DNA of 64,000 nucleotides from assembly GCA_902525615.1 (NCBI GenBank), contig CABZHT010000001.1, positions 475,282-539,281 on the forward strand, read 5' to 3'. Source of the stretch: an uncultured Fidelibacterota bacterium (GTDB lineage Bacteria; Fidelibacterota; Marinisomatia; Marinisomatales; Marinisomataceae). The notes under the pieces were generated by a model. That model did no database searches. It had not been told where the DNA came from and saw only the letters and a list, made by a program, of their open reading frames with translations. Within the stretch, counting starts at the first letter, position 1; each line of letters begins with the position of its first letter. The position numbers and the translations under genes are program-made. Below, one piece after another: positions 47,621 through 60,731 of the stretch.

Positions 47621-48460
47621 ATGACCCTTTTAAAAGATTACTTAAAATCGCAGATTTTAAAATTAGAGGGCACAAAGGTTCAAGAAATTCAAGCAAAGAG
47701 TAACATTCTTGTTCAGAATTATTTTAAAATATCAAAAGCTGATTTACATATTAAGGATATACCATTATCTGCGAAAGATATTACACATCTAGATAGTATG
47801 TTTGCCCAGCTCTTCCAAAATAAACCTGTTCAATATATTACCGGTGAAACTTATTTTTATAATGATAAGTTTTTAACTCCACCTGGAGTTTTCATACCCC
47901 GACCTGAAACCGAACTATTAGTAGATTGTGCAGTTGAATTTTTGTCTCAAAGCAAAAATAGTTTGAAAATTATTGATTTTTGTACAGGCAGTGGATGTAT
48001 TTTATTGAGCATTGCAAAGAAATTTCCAAACCATGAATACATAGGTTTAGATAAATCCGAACTTGCTATCAAAACAGCCGAAAAAAATAGGAAATCACTA
48101 GGTTTAAAAAATGTACAATTTTTCAATCAAGATATTTTTGAGTATAATCAATCAAAAGCTGATTTATTATTGTGTAATCCCCCCTATTTAGCAAAACATG
48201 AGATAGACAGTCTAGAGCAATCAGTACGAGACTATGACCCACTAAGTGCACTTACGGATTTCAAGAACGGTACGTCATTTTATAAGCACTTAATATCAAA
48301 TTTTAATAAGCTTGTCAAAACAAATGGTATCATGTTATTAGAAATTCCCTTTTCAGCTGTTACCGATAATATTATTTCAATTAATAAAAATTTCAATGCT
48401 AATAAATCCCTTTTTTACAAAGATTTAGAAGGAAAAAATAGAGTAATTAAGATATATTAA
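47621..48460 (+). CDS. prmC: Release factor glutamine methyltransferase PrmC
   Basis: Methylates the GGQ glutamine of release factors. The 279 residues contain PVQYITGETYFYND, FIPRPETELLVDCAVEFL, the SAM-binding IIDFCTGSGCILLSIA near 123 and the catalytic NPPYL. It lies ten bases after prfA, the usual partnership. Some identity with HemK-like proteins is expected, as these are the same family. Confidence 0.95.
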   Translation: MTLLKDYLKSQILKLEGTKVQEIQAKSNILVQNYFKISKADLHIKDIPLSAKDITHLDSMFAQLFQNKPVQYITGETYFYNDKFLTPPGVFIPRPETELLVDCAVEFLSQSKNSLKIIDFCTGSGCILLSIAKKFPNHEYIGLDKSELAIKTAEKNRKSLGLKNVQFFNQDIFEYNQSKADLLLCNPPYLAKHEIDSLEQSVRDYDPLSALTDFKNGTSFYKHLISNFNKLVKTNGIMLLEIPFSAVTDNIISINKNFNANKSLFYKDLEGKNRVIKIY

Positions 48461-48466
48461 GGGTGT

Positions 48467-51400
48467 ATGAAAAGCGAATTTATCCATTTACATAATCACT
48501 CTGACAACAGCTTGCTTGATGGCGCTCAAAACATTCCTTCTGTACTTGAAACCATTACAGATCTTGGAATGGACTCTGTTGCTTTAACTGAGCATGGAAA
48601 TTTATTTGGTGCCGTTTCATTTTATAAAAAAGCGAAAGATAAAAATATTAAGCCAATTATTGGTTGTGAAGTATATGTAGCCAAAGGAAGTCGTTTTCAA
48701 AAGGATAGATCTAGCGGTATGGGACAATATAATCACCTAGTTCTAATTGCACAAAACTATCAGGGCTATAAAAATCTAATGAAGATTGTAACACACGGCT
48801 ATTTAGAAGGATTTTATTATAAGCCAAGAGTAGATACGGAGATTTTAAAAAAATATAACGAAGGTATTATATGTCTTTCGGCATGTTTAAAGGGGATTTT
48901 ACCAGAAACATTAATTTATAATGGTCTTGTAGCAGGAAAACAGGTTGCTGAAGAATATTCCAGTATTTTCCCCGGCAGATATTACATAGAACTTCAAAAT
49001 CATGGTATTCCAGAAGAGTTGCAAAACATTCAACTAGCTACAAAGCTTGCAAAAGAAATGAATTTGCCAATTGTTGCCACGAACGATGCGCATTATGCAA
49101 AAAAAGAACATTATAAAGCACATGATGTGCATATATGTATTGGTACAGGTAAGCACTTATCTGATAAAAATAGATTAAAGTATCCTGGACATGAATTTTA
49201 TTTTAAATCTCAAGATGAAATGTTCTCATTATTTAAACAATTTCCTGAAGCCTTAGAGAACACAAGAGCTTTAGCCGATTCAGTAGATCTCCAAATTCCC
49301 ATGGAAGACTATCACTTACCATGGTATTCTATTCCTGGAGATAAAAAATCGAAAGATATTGATGAACATCTAAAAACACTTTGCTCTACGGGTTTGAAAG
49401 ATAAATATGAAAATATCAATGGAGAGATAAATCAGAGGCTCGATTATGAGTTATCAGTCATAAAAAAAATGGGATTTGCAAGCTACTTCTTAATTACAGC
49501 AGATTTTGTGGAGTATGCTAAAAAGAAAAAAATACCCGTAGGTCCTGGTAGAGGGTCTGCTCCAGGAAGTATAGTATCTTATGCTCTTGGTATCACCAAT
49601 ATTGATCCTTTAAAACATAATTTGATTTTTGAAAGATTTTTAAACCCAGACAGAATCAGCATGCCTGATATTGATATAGATTTTTGTGTTGAAAGAAGAG
49701 GACAGGTTATAGATTATTTAAAAAGTATTTATGGCGAAGACTCTGTAACTCAAATTATTACTTTCGGGAAAATGAATGCTCGTGCGGTAATAAGAGATGT
49801 AGGAAGAGTTATGAGTTATTCATATTCAGAAGTTGATAAGATAGCTAAGATGATTCCTGAAGGTCCAAAAGTAACTCTAGATCAAGCACTAAAACAAAAT
49901 TCCGATTTAAGAACTGTTTCACAAACCAATTATAAAGAATTAATTGATAATGCTAAAGTTTTAGAAGGTATGACAAGACATGCCTCTATCCACGCTGCTG
50001 GCGTTGTAGTTGCACCTGGGGATTTAACGGACTTTGTCCCCCTTTACAGATCCTCTCATGGTGATGTAACTACTCAGTATGATATGAAAGAGCTTGAATC
50101 AATTGGGTTGCTAAAAATGGATTTTCTTGGCTTAAGAAATTTAACAGTTATTGATAAAACAATAGACTTAATTAAAAAAAGATTTAACGAAGATATAGAC
50201 ATAGACAAAATTGATATGGAAGATCCTAAAGTCTATAAGCTTTTCGCAAAAGGTCTCACAGTAGGCATTTTTCAATTTGAATCAGCTGGTATGAGAGAAT
50301 TTCTTAAAAAACTACAACCAAAAAGTATAGATGGTTTAATTGCAATGAATGCATTGTATAGGCCTGGTCCGATGCAGAACATTGATCGATATATTAAACG
50401 TGCACATGGAAGAGAAAAGGTTGAATATGTTCATCCATTATTAGAGGAAGCATTAAAAGAAACATATGGAATTATAGTTTATCAAGAGCAGGTAATGCAG
50501 ATTGCAAACATCATCGCAGGATTTACGTTATCTGAAGCAGATGAAATGAGACGTGCAATTGGTAAAAAGATTCGTTCATTAATGGATAAAATGGCTGATA
50601 AGTTTGTTAAAGGTGCTGTAAAAAATGGCTTATCAAAAGCAAAAGCAAAACAGATTTTTGAATTAATAGATAAATTTGCTCAATACGGTTTTAACAAAAG
50701 CCATTCTGTGGCATATTCATACATAGCCTATCAAACAGGATGGCTGAAAACACACTATACTGCAGAATTTATGTCAGCGAACTTAACAAGTGAGATGAAT
50801 AATACAAATAAAGTTGTTGTCTTAATCAATGAATGCCGAAAATTAAATATTAAGGTTCATGCACCTGATATCAACAAATCTGGAATTAATTTTGAACCAT
50901 TAAACGATAAAGAAATCTCATTCGGATTGAATGCAGTAAAAAATGTTGGAGTAAAAGCTCTAGAGCAGTGTATCGAAGTGAGAAGTAAGCATGGGGAGTT
51001 TAAATCTATTTTTGATTTTATTTCTAAGGTAGACCAAAGGCTTGTAAATAAAAAAGTATTAGAAAGCTTAATTCTTGCTGGAGCATTTGATTCGTTGAAC
51101 AAAAATCGTTCACAATTATTTGAAGCAGTAGATTTAGCAATAAACTATGGGAACCAAGTAGATAAACAATCTAATAAAAACCAAATTAATTTATTTGGTG
51201 ATCAAGAAGAATTAATTAAAGTGCCTGATTTGCCAATCATTGAAGATTGGGAGAATCAGGAGAAGCTATCAAAAGAAAAAGAAGTGCTTGGAATTTATGT
51301 TTCAGGAAACCCGTTAATTAAATACGCAGATACCATTGAGGAATTAAGCAATTACGATTTTTCTGAAGAAAGAATATTAAAAGAGAATTCTGTTGTAAAA

Positions 51401-51889
51401 ATTGGTGGTGCTATAACAAACTTTAAACTACACTTTGATAAAAAGAATCAGCAGATGGCCTTTTTTAATTTAGATTGTCTAGGAGGACAAGCTGAGGCAA
51501 TTATATTTCATGATGCTTTTGATAAGTATAAAGAAATTATCAAAGATAATAATATAGTATTTTTAGTGGGCCACACTTCGACGCAAAACGACTTTGCTGA
51601 TCTAAAATTAATTGTCGACGAAGTCGTTCCTATCAATCATGCCAAGAAGGTTTTAAAATTAAATGAGGTGAATATCAGATTACCAAAAAATTCATCAAAA
51701 GATTTAATGAACGATATAGTTGAGTTAGCAAATCAAAACAAGGGAGATCATTCTTTTGTAGTGCATATTCAAGGAGAAAACGGCCAGGAAAGAAAAATTA
51801 TTTCAAAGAAGATTAAGGTATCAAATAACAATCAATTTTTAATTTTATTAAGAGATTTATTAGGGGAATCAAACGTTTGGATTGATTAA
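48467..51889 (+). CDS. dnaE: DNA polymerase III alpha subunit
   Basis: Replicative polymerase. The 1140 residues comprise a PHP domain (HLHNHSDNSLLDGA, ALTEHGNLFG, TNDAHY), a polymerase core with GPGRGSAPGS and catalytic aspartates in PDIDIDFCVERRG (about 395-410), the helix-hairpin region and a C-terminal OB domain (VKIGGAITNFK, near 980). It is the DnaE1 type, not PolC. AAGGGTG precedes the ATG. The last residues are a weakly conserved tau-binding tail. Confidence 0.97.
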   Translation: MKSEFIHLHNHSDNSLLDGAQNIPSVLETITDLGMDSVALTEHGNLFGAVSFYKKAKDKNIKPIIGCEVYVAKGSRFQKDRSSGMGQYNHLVLIAQNYQGYKNLMKIVTHGYLEGFYYKPRVDTEILKKYNEGIICLSACLKGILPETLIYNGLVAGKQVAEEYSSIFPGRYYIELQNHGIPEELQNIQLATKLAKEMNLPIVATNDAHYAKKEHYKAHDVHICIGTGKHLSDKNRLKYPGHEFYFKSQDEMFSLFKQFPEALENTRALADSVDLQIPMEDYHLPWYSIPGDKKSKDIDEHLKTLCSTGLKDKYENINGEINQRLDYELSVIKKMGFASYFLITADFVEYAKKKKIPVGPGRGSAPGSIVSYALGITNIDPLKHNLIFERFLNPDRISMPDIDIDFCVERRGQVIDYLKSIYGEDSVTQIITFGKMNARAVIRDVGRVMSYSYSEVDKIAKMIPEGPKVTLDQALKQNSDLRTVSQTNYKELIDNAKVLEGMTRHASIHAAGVVVAPGDLTDFVPLYRSSHGDVTTQYDMKELESIGLLKMDFLGLRNLTVIDKTIDLIKKRFNEDIDIDKIDMEDPKVYKLFAKGLTVGIFQFESAGMREFLKKLQPKSIDGLIAMNALYRPGPMQNIDRYIKRAHGREKVEYVHPLLEEALKETYGIIVYQEQVMQIANIIAGFTLSEADEMRRAIGKKIRSLMDKMADKFVKGAVKNGLSKAKAKQIFELIDKFAQYGFNKSHSVAYSYIAYQTGWLKTHYTAEFMSANLTSEMNNTNKVVVLINECRKLNIKVHAPDINKSGINFEPLNDKEISFGLNAVKNVGVKALEQCIEVRSKHGEFKSIFDFISKVDQRLVNKKVLESLILAGAFDSLNKNRSQLFEAVDLAINYGNQVDKQSNKNQINLFGDQEELIKVPDLPIIEDWENQEKLSKEKEVLGIYVSGNPLIKYADTIEELSNYDFSEERILKENSVVKIGGAITNFKLHFDKKNQQMAFFNLDCLGGQAEAIIFHDAFDKYKEIIKDNNIVFLVGHTSTQNDFADLKLIVDEVVPINHAKKVLKLNEVNIRLPKNSSKDLMNDIVELANQNKGDHSFVVHIQGENGQERKIISKKIKVSNNNQFLILLRDLLGESNVWID

Positions 51890-51899
51890 ATTGTAAGGT

Positions 51900-52310
51900 A
51901 TGAAAATAAATCCACCAATTAGAATATTAATGGCAAAACCAGGACTAGATGGTCATGATCGCGGAATTAAAGTCCTTGCGGCTGCTTACAGAGATGCAGG
52001 TATGGATGTCATCTATTTAGGACTTAGACAAACACCAGAAAGTGTTGTCAAAGTTGCAATTCAAGAAGGTGTTGATGTAATTGCTCTTTCAATACTTTCA
52101 GGTGCACATATGACAATTTTTTCAAAAGTGATGGAGCTTATAAAAGAAAATAATTTGAATAACGTACTAGTAACAGGTGGTGGAATTATACCAGAAGAAG
52201 ATGCTGAGGAATTATCTAGTTTAGGAGTTGGGAAGCTCTTTGGTCCAGGTACTCCTGTAAAAGAGTCACTCGACTATATTGAAAGTTGGGTCAAAGAGCA
52301 TAGAAGATGA
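51900..52310 (+). CDS. Cobalamin-binding subunit of methylmalonyl-CoA mutase (stand-alone)
   Basis: Binds B12 for a mutase whose catalytic subunit is encoded elsewhere. The 136 residues start IRILMAKPGLDGHDRG with the DxHxxG motif, whose histidine is the lower cobalt ligand. They continue with VIYLGLRQTPE, ALSILSGAHM and LVTGGGIIPEED, as in the C-terminal B12-binding domain of the mutase. The separate-subunit form occurs in archaea and several bacteria. No mutase, epimerase or ArgK/MeaB gene is in the window. Confidence 0.88.
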   Translation: MKINPPIRILMAKPGLDGHDRGIKVLAAAYRDAGMDVIYLGLRQTPESVVKVAIQEGVDVIALSILSGAHMTIFSKVMELIKENNLNNVLVTGGGIIPEEDAEELSSLGVGKLFGPGTPVKESLDYIESWVKEHRR

Positions 52311-52717
52311 TATCAAACATTACCAATACATTTATTAAAGCAAAAAAAGCTTTTGATATTTCACAATTCACAGAATCTAAAAATCTACTTAACGAAGTTA
52401 TAAAACATGATAAAGATTTTTTATCTGCGTACTTGATGCTTTATGAAATCTATGATAAGACAAATTCAAAAAAGAAAAATATCATTTATAAAGAATTAAA
52501 AAGGCTTGATCCAGATTTATCAATAAAGCATAAGCCTGTAGTAAGTGCTAAAAAAAGAGTTTCTAAAAAACCTGAATTAGTCACACTTTCTCTAATCAAG
52601 CTTATGATTTCTCAAGGGAAAAAAACGCAGGCAAAGAAAAACCTTCGTTCGATAATTAGTCATTCAAAAAATAAGAATGAGCAAAATAAAGCACAAAACA
52701 TACTAGATAATTTGTAG
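52307..52717 (+). CDS. TPR-like small protein of unknown role
   Basis: A 136-residue lysine-rich helical protein. Two tetratricopeptide-like helix pairs can be read near 10-45 (AKKAFDISQFTESKNLLNEV) and 95-130 (MISQGKKTQAKKNLRSII), separated by a basic stretch (SAKKRVSKKPEL). It has no signal peptide and no catalytic motif. ATGA overlap with the B12-binding subunit and an eight-base gap to the M24 peptidase. Specific function not known. Confidence 0.65.
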   Translation: MISNITNTFIKAKKAFDISQFTESKNLLNEVIKHDKDFLSAYLMLYEIYDKTNSKKKNIIYKELKRLDPDLSIKHKPVVSAKKRVSKKPELVTLSLIKLMISQGKKTQAKKNLRSIISHSKNKNEQNKAQNILDNL

Positions 52718-52725
52718 GGGTTAAA

Positions 52726-53813
52726 ATGAGCATTGAATATTTTCAAAGAAGACAACATATATTAATTGATAAGCTTGCAAAAGAAAATCTTGATGGAATG
52801 ATTGTAACTAATTTAACACACATTAGGTATTTATGTGGTTTTACTGGATCAAGTGCAACATTATTAATTACGGCAGATCAAGTACATTTTATTACTGATG
52901 GAAGATACGTCGTACAATCAGAAAAAGAAGTAAAGGGAGCAAAAGTTCTCATAGATAGCATACCTCACTATGAGGTTATTAAAAAACAAAATCTATTAAC
53001 TAGCAGTCAAAGCATAGGATTTGATGGAAATAATGTAAGTCACCAAGGTTATCAGCAATTATCAAAAGTTTTATCTGACATAAACCTAAAAAATATTACT
53101 GGAATTATAGAAAAAATGGCCATGTCAAAGGATGAAAAAGAGTTAGAAGCAATTAGAACAGCTGTTGAGATTACAGATAAGGCGTTTGCTGAAGTATTGC
53201 CAATGGTGAAAATTGGAGTTGAAGAAAAGGTCATAGCAAATCAATTATCATTTTTATATAGAAAGTATGGAGACTCTGATTCAGATGCATTTGCTGCTAT
53301 AGTTGGTACAGGGCCAAATTCAGCTAAACCTCACCATAAGCCGACAGATAGAAAAATTGGACCAGGTGAATTGCTAGTTATTGATTCAGGTGCGAAGTTT
53401 GCAGGATATCACGCTGATATGACTAGATCATTCGCAACAAAAGGATATTCAGATGAGCAGAAATCAATTTATGATATTGTTTTAAATGCTCAAGTTAAAA
53501 GTATCGAAGGAATAAAATCTGGACTGTCTTGCAAGTCTATTGATTCGATTGCAAGAGATCATATAGCAAATGCAGGTTATAGTAAATTTTTTGATCATGG
53601 CCTAGGGCACTCTTTAGGGTTGGAAATTCACGAAGACCCAAGGTTTAGCAAAGTAAGTGAAGATGTTCTCGAAGAAAACTACGTAATGACTGTTGAACCG
53701 GGAATTTATGTACCAGATATTGGTGGTGTAAGAATTGAAGATGACATTATCGTTACAAAAAATGGAGCTGAAATCCTCAATAAAACTTCTAAAGAATTTC
53801 AAGTAATTTTATA

Positions 53814-53814
<1 letters not shown>
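52726..53814 (+). CDS. Xaa-Pro aminopeptidase (M24 family)
   Basis: Cytoplasmic metallopeptidase that removes the first residue before proline. The 362-residue protein has a creatinase N-terminal domain (about 1-125, GMIVTNLTHIRYLCGFTGSS) and a pita-bread domain. Metal ligands appear in VIDSGAKFAGYHADMTRSF (two Asp), DHGLGHSLGLEIHE (His), MTVEPGIYV (Glu) and GGVRIEDDI (Glu). This short form resembles PepQ/YqhT-type enzymes. GGGG-rich GTAGGGG lies before the ATG. Confidence 0.92.
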
Positions 53815-57915
<4,101 letters not shown>

Positions 57916-57923
<8 letters not shown>

Positions 57924-58845
57924 AAATATAGCAATAAAAATCAATAAGCTTTTTAAGTCATATGATGATGTAAAAGCAGTACGAGGTATTGATTTGGAAA
58001 TCAATAAAGGTGAGTTTTATGGCTTACTAGGTCCTAATGGCGCTGGAAAATCAACTACTATCAATTCAATTACAAGTCTAGTTAAGCCATCAGATGGAGA
58101 TATTGAAATTTTTGGAAAAAACATAGAAAATGAATTTAGATTTGCTAGAACGCAAGTTGGAATTGCGCAACAGGAAGTTAGCACGGACTGGTTTTTCCCT
58201 TTAGAACAATTATTGTATTTTCAGGCTGGTTTTTATGGAGTATCAAGATCTCATGCAAAAGAAAGAATTGAATATTTGCTAGAAAAATTAGGTTTATCCA
58301 AACATCGAACAAAAAAAATGCGAGAGCTTTCAGGAGGAATGAAGCGAAGGTTACAAATAGCAAAAGCTTTAGTACATGACCCTGAAATAATCATTCTTGA
58401 TGAACCTACTGCTGGCGTTGATGTTGAATTAAGGCATGATCTATGGCTGTATTTACAAGAACTGCATAAAGATGGGAAAACAATATTGTTAACAACTCAC
58501 TATATAGACGAAGCAGAGCTTTTATGTGAGAAAGTCGGGATTATAGATAAAGGAAAGTTAATTGTTGAAGACACAGTTTCTAATTTAAAAAAAATGGTCA
58601 AAAACTCTTCTATTGAAATACAATTAAAAGATAATGATAATAATGATTTAAGTTTTTTAGGTGAATATGATTATAAAATTGATAATAACTCTTTGAAAAT
58701 TTTTACAGATACACCCAATCTTGAATTACCTTCAATAATTTTAAAATTTTCTGAAAAAAATATTAAAATTGAAGATATCCACATTCCTCAAACATCTTTA
58801 GAGGATGTTTTTTTAGATTTAACGGGGAGGAAAATTAATGATTAA
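57916..58845 (+). CDS. ABC transporter ATP-binding protein (ABC-2 exporter type)
   Basis: Energises the permease encoded next. The 309 residues have GLLGPNGAGKSTTINSI (Walker A, about 34-50), the Q-loop, LSGGMKRRLQIAKALVHDP signature, IIILDEPTAGVD (Walker B) and LTTHYIDEAE (switch His). The C-terminal domain (about 225-309) is as in DrrA/NatA-like exporters. Substrate cannot be told; drug, lipid or polysaccharide export are all seen in the family. It overlaps the permease by eight bases. Confidence 0.93.
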
Positions 58846-59602
58846 AAACTGGGTTGGTTTTTATACTCTCTCCTCAAGAGAAATTATGCGTTTTTTCTCC
58901 GTTTGGAGACAAACTATAATTCCAGGAATAGTTACTACTTTATTATATATCTTTGTTTTTGGAGTAGCTCTAGAAAATAGAATTAGTGAGATAGGCGGTG
59001 TTTCATACAAAATATATATCTTACCAGGTTTACTAATGATGAACGTTATTACTAACGCAGTTGCAAATTCCGCCTCGTCAATGTTACAAATGAAATTACT
59101 TCAAACTCTTCCTGAGCTTTTGATTACTCCACTTTCCAGCCTTGAATTATCATTATCATTTATAATTGGAGGCGCTATAAGAGGATTTGTTAATGGAATT
59201 TTAATTCTTGTGATTTGTTGGCTAGCAGGAATGCCTATTTTGAATCTACCCCTTACATTATTTTTTATTCTTTTAGTATCGTGGTCATTTTCAAGTCTGG
59301 GTCTTTTTGTTGGACAGTTATCTGACTCCTGGGATCAGCTTGCGCTCATACAAAATTTTGTTATTACACCATTTAGTTTCCTTGGAGGAATATTTTATTC
59401 CATTAAAATGCTCCCTGGTTGGGCTATGACTTTAAGCCAAGTAAATCCTATCTATTATGCAATTAGCGCATTACGAGAAGCAACGCTTGGTGTTTCAGAT
59501 GCTTCATTTCTGGCAGCATCTATCTTTTTAGTTCTATTTACTATTGCAACAACAGTGATGGCAGTTACACTTATGTCAACAGGAAAAAAAATTAGGTTTT
59601 AA
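58838..59602 (+). CDS. ABC-2 type permease
   Basis: Inner-membrane partner of the preceding ATPase. The 254-residue protein has about six membrane helices (near 22-42, 60-78, 105-130, 135-158, 170-190 and 225-245) and the family segment FLGGIFYSIKMLPGWAMTLSQVNPIYYAI before the last helices. The DrrB/NodJ-like pattern suits export. It is the last gene before carA, with a 28-base gap. Confidence 0.92.
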   Translation: MIKNWVGFYTLSSREIMRFFSVWRQTIIPGIVTTLLYIFVFGVALENRISEIGGVSYKIYILPGLLMMNVITNAVANSASSMLQMKLLQTLPELLITPLSSLELSLSFIIGGAIRGFVNGILILVICWLAGMPILNLPLTLFFILLVSWSFSSLGLFVGQLSDSWDQLALIQNFVITPFSFLGGIFYSIKMLPGWAMTLSQVNPIYYAISALREATLGVSDASFLAASIFLVLFTIATTVMAVTLMSTGKKIRF

Positions 59603-59630
59603 TTTTTGTTTAATTGATTTAAAATAAGCC

Positions 59631-60731
59631 ATGCAAAAATTAAAAAAGGCTATCCTATTTCTAGAGGATGGCCTTTTTTTTATCGGAAAAAGTCTTGGTA
59701 AAAGTGGAGAAACTTTCGGGGAAGTTTGCTTCAATACTGGAATGACTGGGTATCAGGAAATATTAACTGATCCTTCATATTCTAATCAGATGATTGCAAT
59801 GAGTAGTCCGCATATAGGAAATTATGGGACCAATAATAGCGATACTGAATCTGAAAAAGTTTATGCTACAGGCTTTATAATTAAGAGCGAATCTATACAA
59901 CCTTCAAATTGGAGGTCTGAAGAATCTTTATCATCTTTTTTAATAAAACATAATATAGTTGGCATTCAAGATATTGATACAAGAGCATTAACTATTCACA
60001 TAAGAAAAAAAGGTGCAATGAGAGGAATTATTTCAACGGAAGATTTTGACGCTCATAATTTGGCAAGCAAAATTAAGAATATTCCTAAAATGGAAGGTCA
60101 AGACTTAGCAATTAAAGTTGCCAGAAAGAAAAAAGTGGTTTTATCAGATACTGATAACCCTATTTATAAAATTGCGGCAATTGATTTTGGCATGAAAAGC
60201 AATATATATGATATTATGCTTGAACACGATGCAGAAGTTGAAATCTTTCCAGCAAATGTATCCCACGATGAAATACTTGCTTCTAATCCAGATGGTGTGT
60301 TTTTATCGAATGGACCTGGTGACCCTGCTGCTGTAACATATGGAATAGAAACGGTAAAAAATTTGTTGGGTAAAAAACCTATATTTGGAATATGTCTTGG
60401 GCATCAAATTCTAGCTTTAGCATTAGGTGCTAATACGTTCAAAATGAAGTTTGGTCATAGAGGTATTAATCAGCCAGTTAAAAACTTAATTACAAACAAA
60501 GTTGAAATTACATCCCAAAATCATGGATTTGCTGTTGACGAAGATTCTCTTCCATCAAATGTTACTGTTACACATAAACATTTAAATGATGATACTATTG
60601 CAGGGATAAGCTGCAATGATATTTCAGCATATTCAGTTCAATATCATCCTGAAGCCAGTCCAGGACCACATGATTCAAGATATGTTTTCAAAGAATTTTT
60701 TAATATGATGAAGAACAATGCCAAAACGTAA
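59631..60731 (+). CDS. carA: Carbamoyl-phosphate synthase small subunit
   Basis: Releases ammonia from glutamine for carbamoyl-phosphate synthesis. The 366 residues have the N-terminal domain ([35 protein letters not shown]) and a class I amidotransferase with Cys255 in [15 protein letters not shown] and His in [11 protein letters not shown]. The start is ATG at 59631, preceded by no clear ribosome-binding site. A terminator-shaped hairpin lies in codons 4-17. The 3' end overlaps carB by 14 bases. Confidence 0.96.
   Translation: MQKLKKAILFLEDGLFFIGKSLGKSGETFGEVCFNTGMTGYQEILTDPSYSNQMIAMSSPHIGNYGTNNSDTESEKVYATGFIIKSESIQPSNWRSEESLSSFLIKHNIVGIQDIDTRALTIHIRKKGAMRGIISTEDFDAHNLASKIKNIPKMEGQDLAIKVARKKKVVLSDTDNPIYKIAAIDFGMKSNIYDIMLEHDAEVEIFPANVSHDEILASNPDGVFLSNGPGDPAAVTYGIETVKNLLGKKPIFGICLGHQILALALGANTFKMKFGHRGINQPVKNLITNKVEITSQNHGFAVDEDSLPSNVTVTHKHLNDDTIAGISCNDISAYSVQYHPEASPGPHDSRYVFKEFFNMMKNNAKT
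59642..59681 (+). terminator. Terminator-shaped hairpin inside the 5' end of carA
   Basis: Bases 59642-59656 (AAAAAAGGCTATCCT) and 59665-59679 (AGGATGGCCTTTTTT) pair over 15 positions with one U-G wobble and an eight-base loop. The T run reaches 59681. It is built like an intrinsic terminator yet lies wholly in the carA reading frame, 11 bases after the start codon's first base. It may be the terminator for the ABC genes, an attenuator of carAB relieved by translation, or both. Confidence 0.65.
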
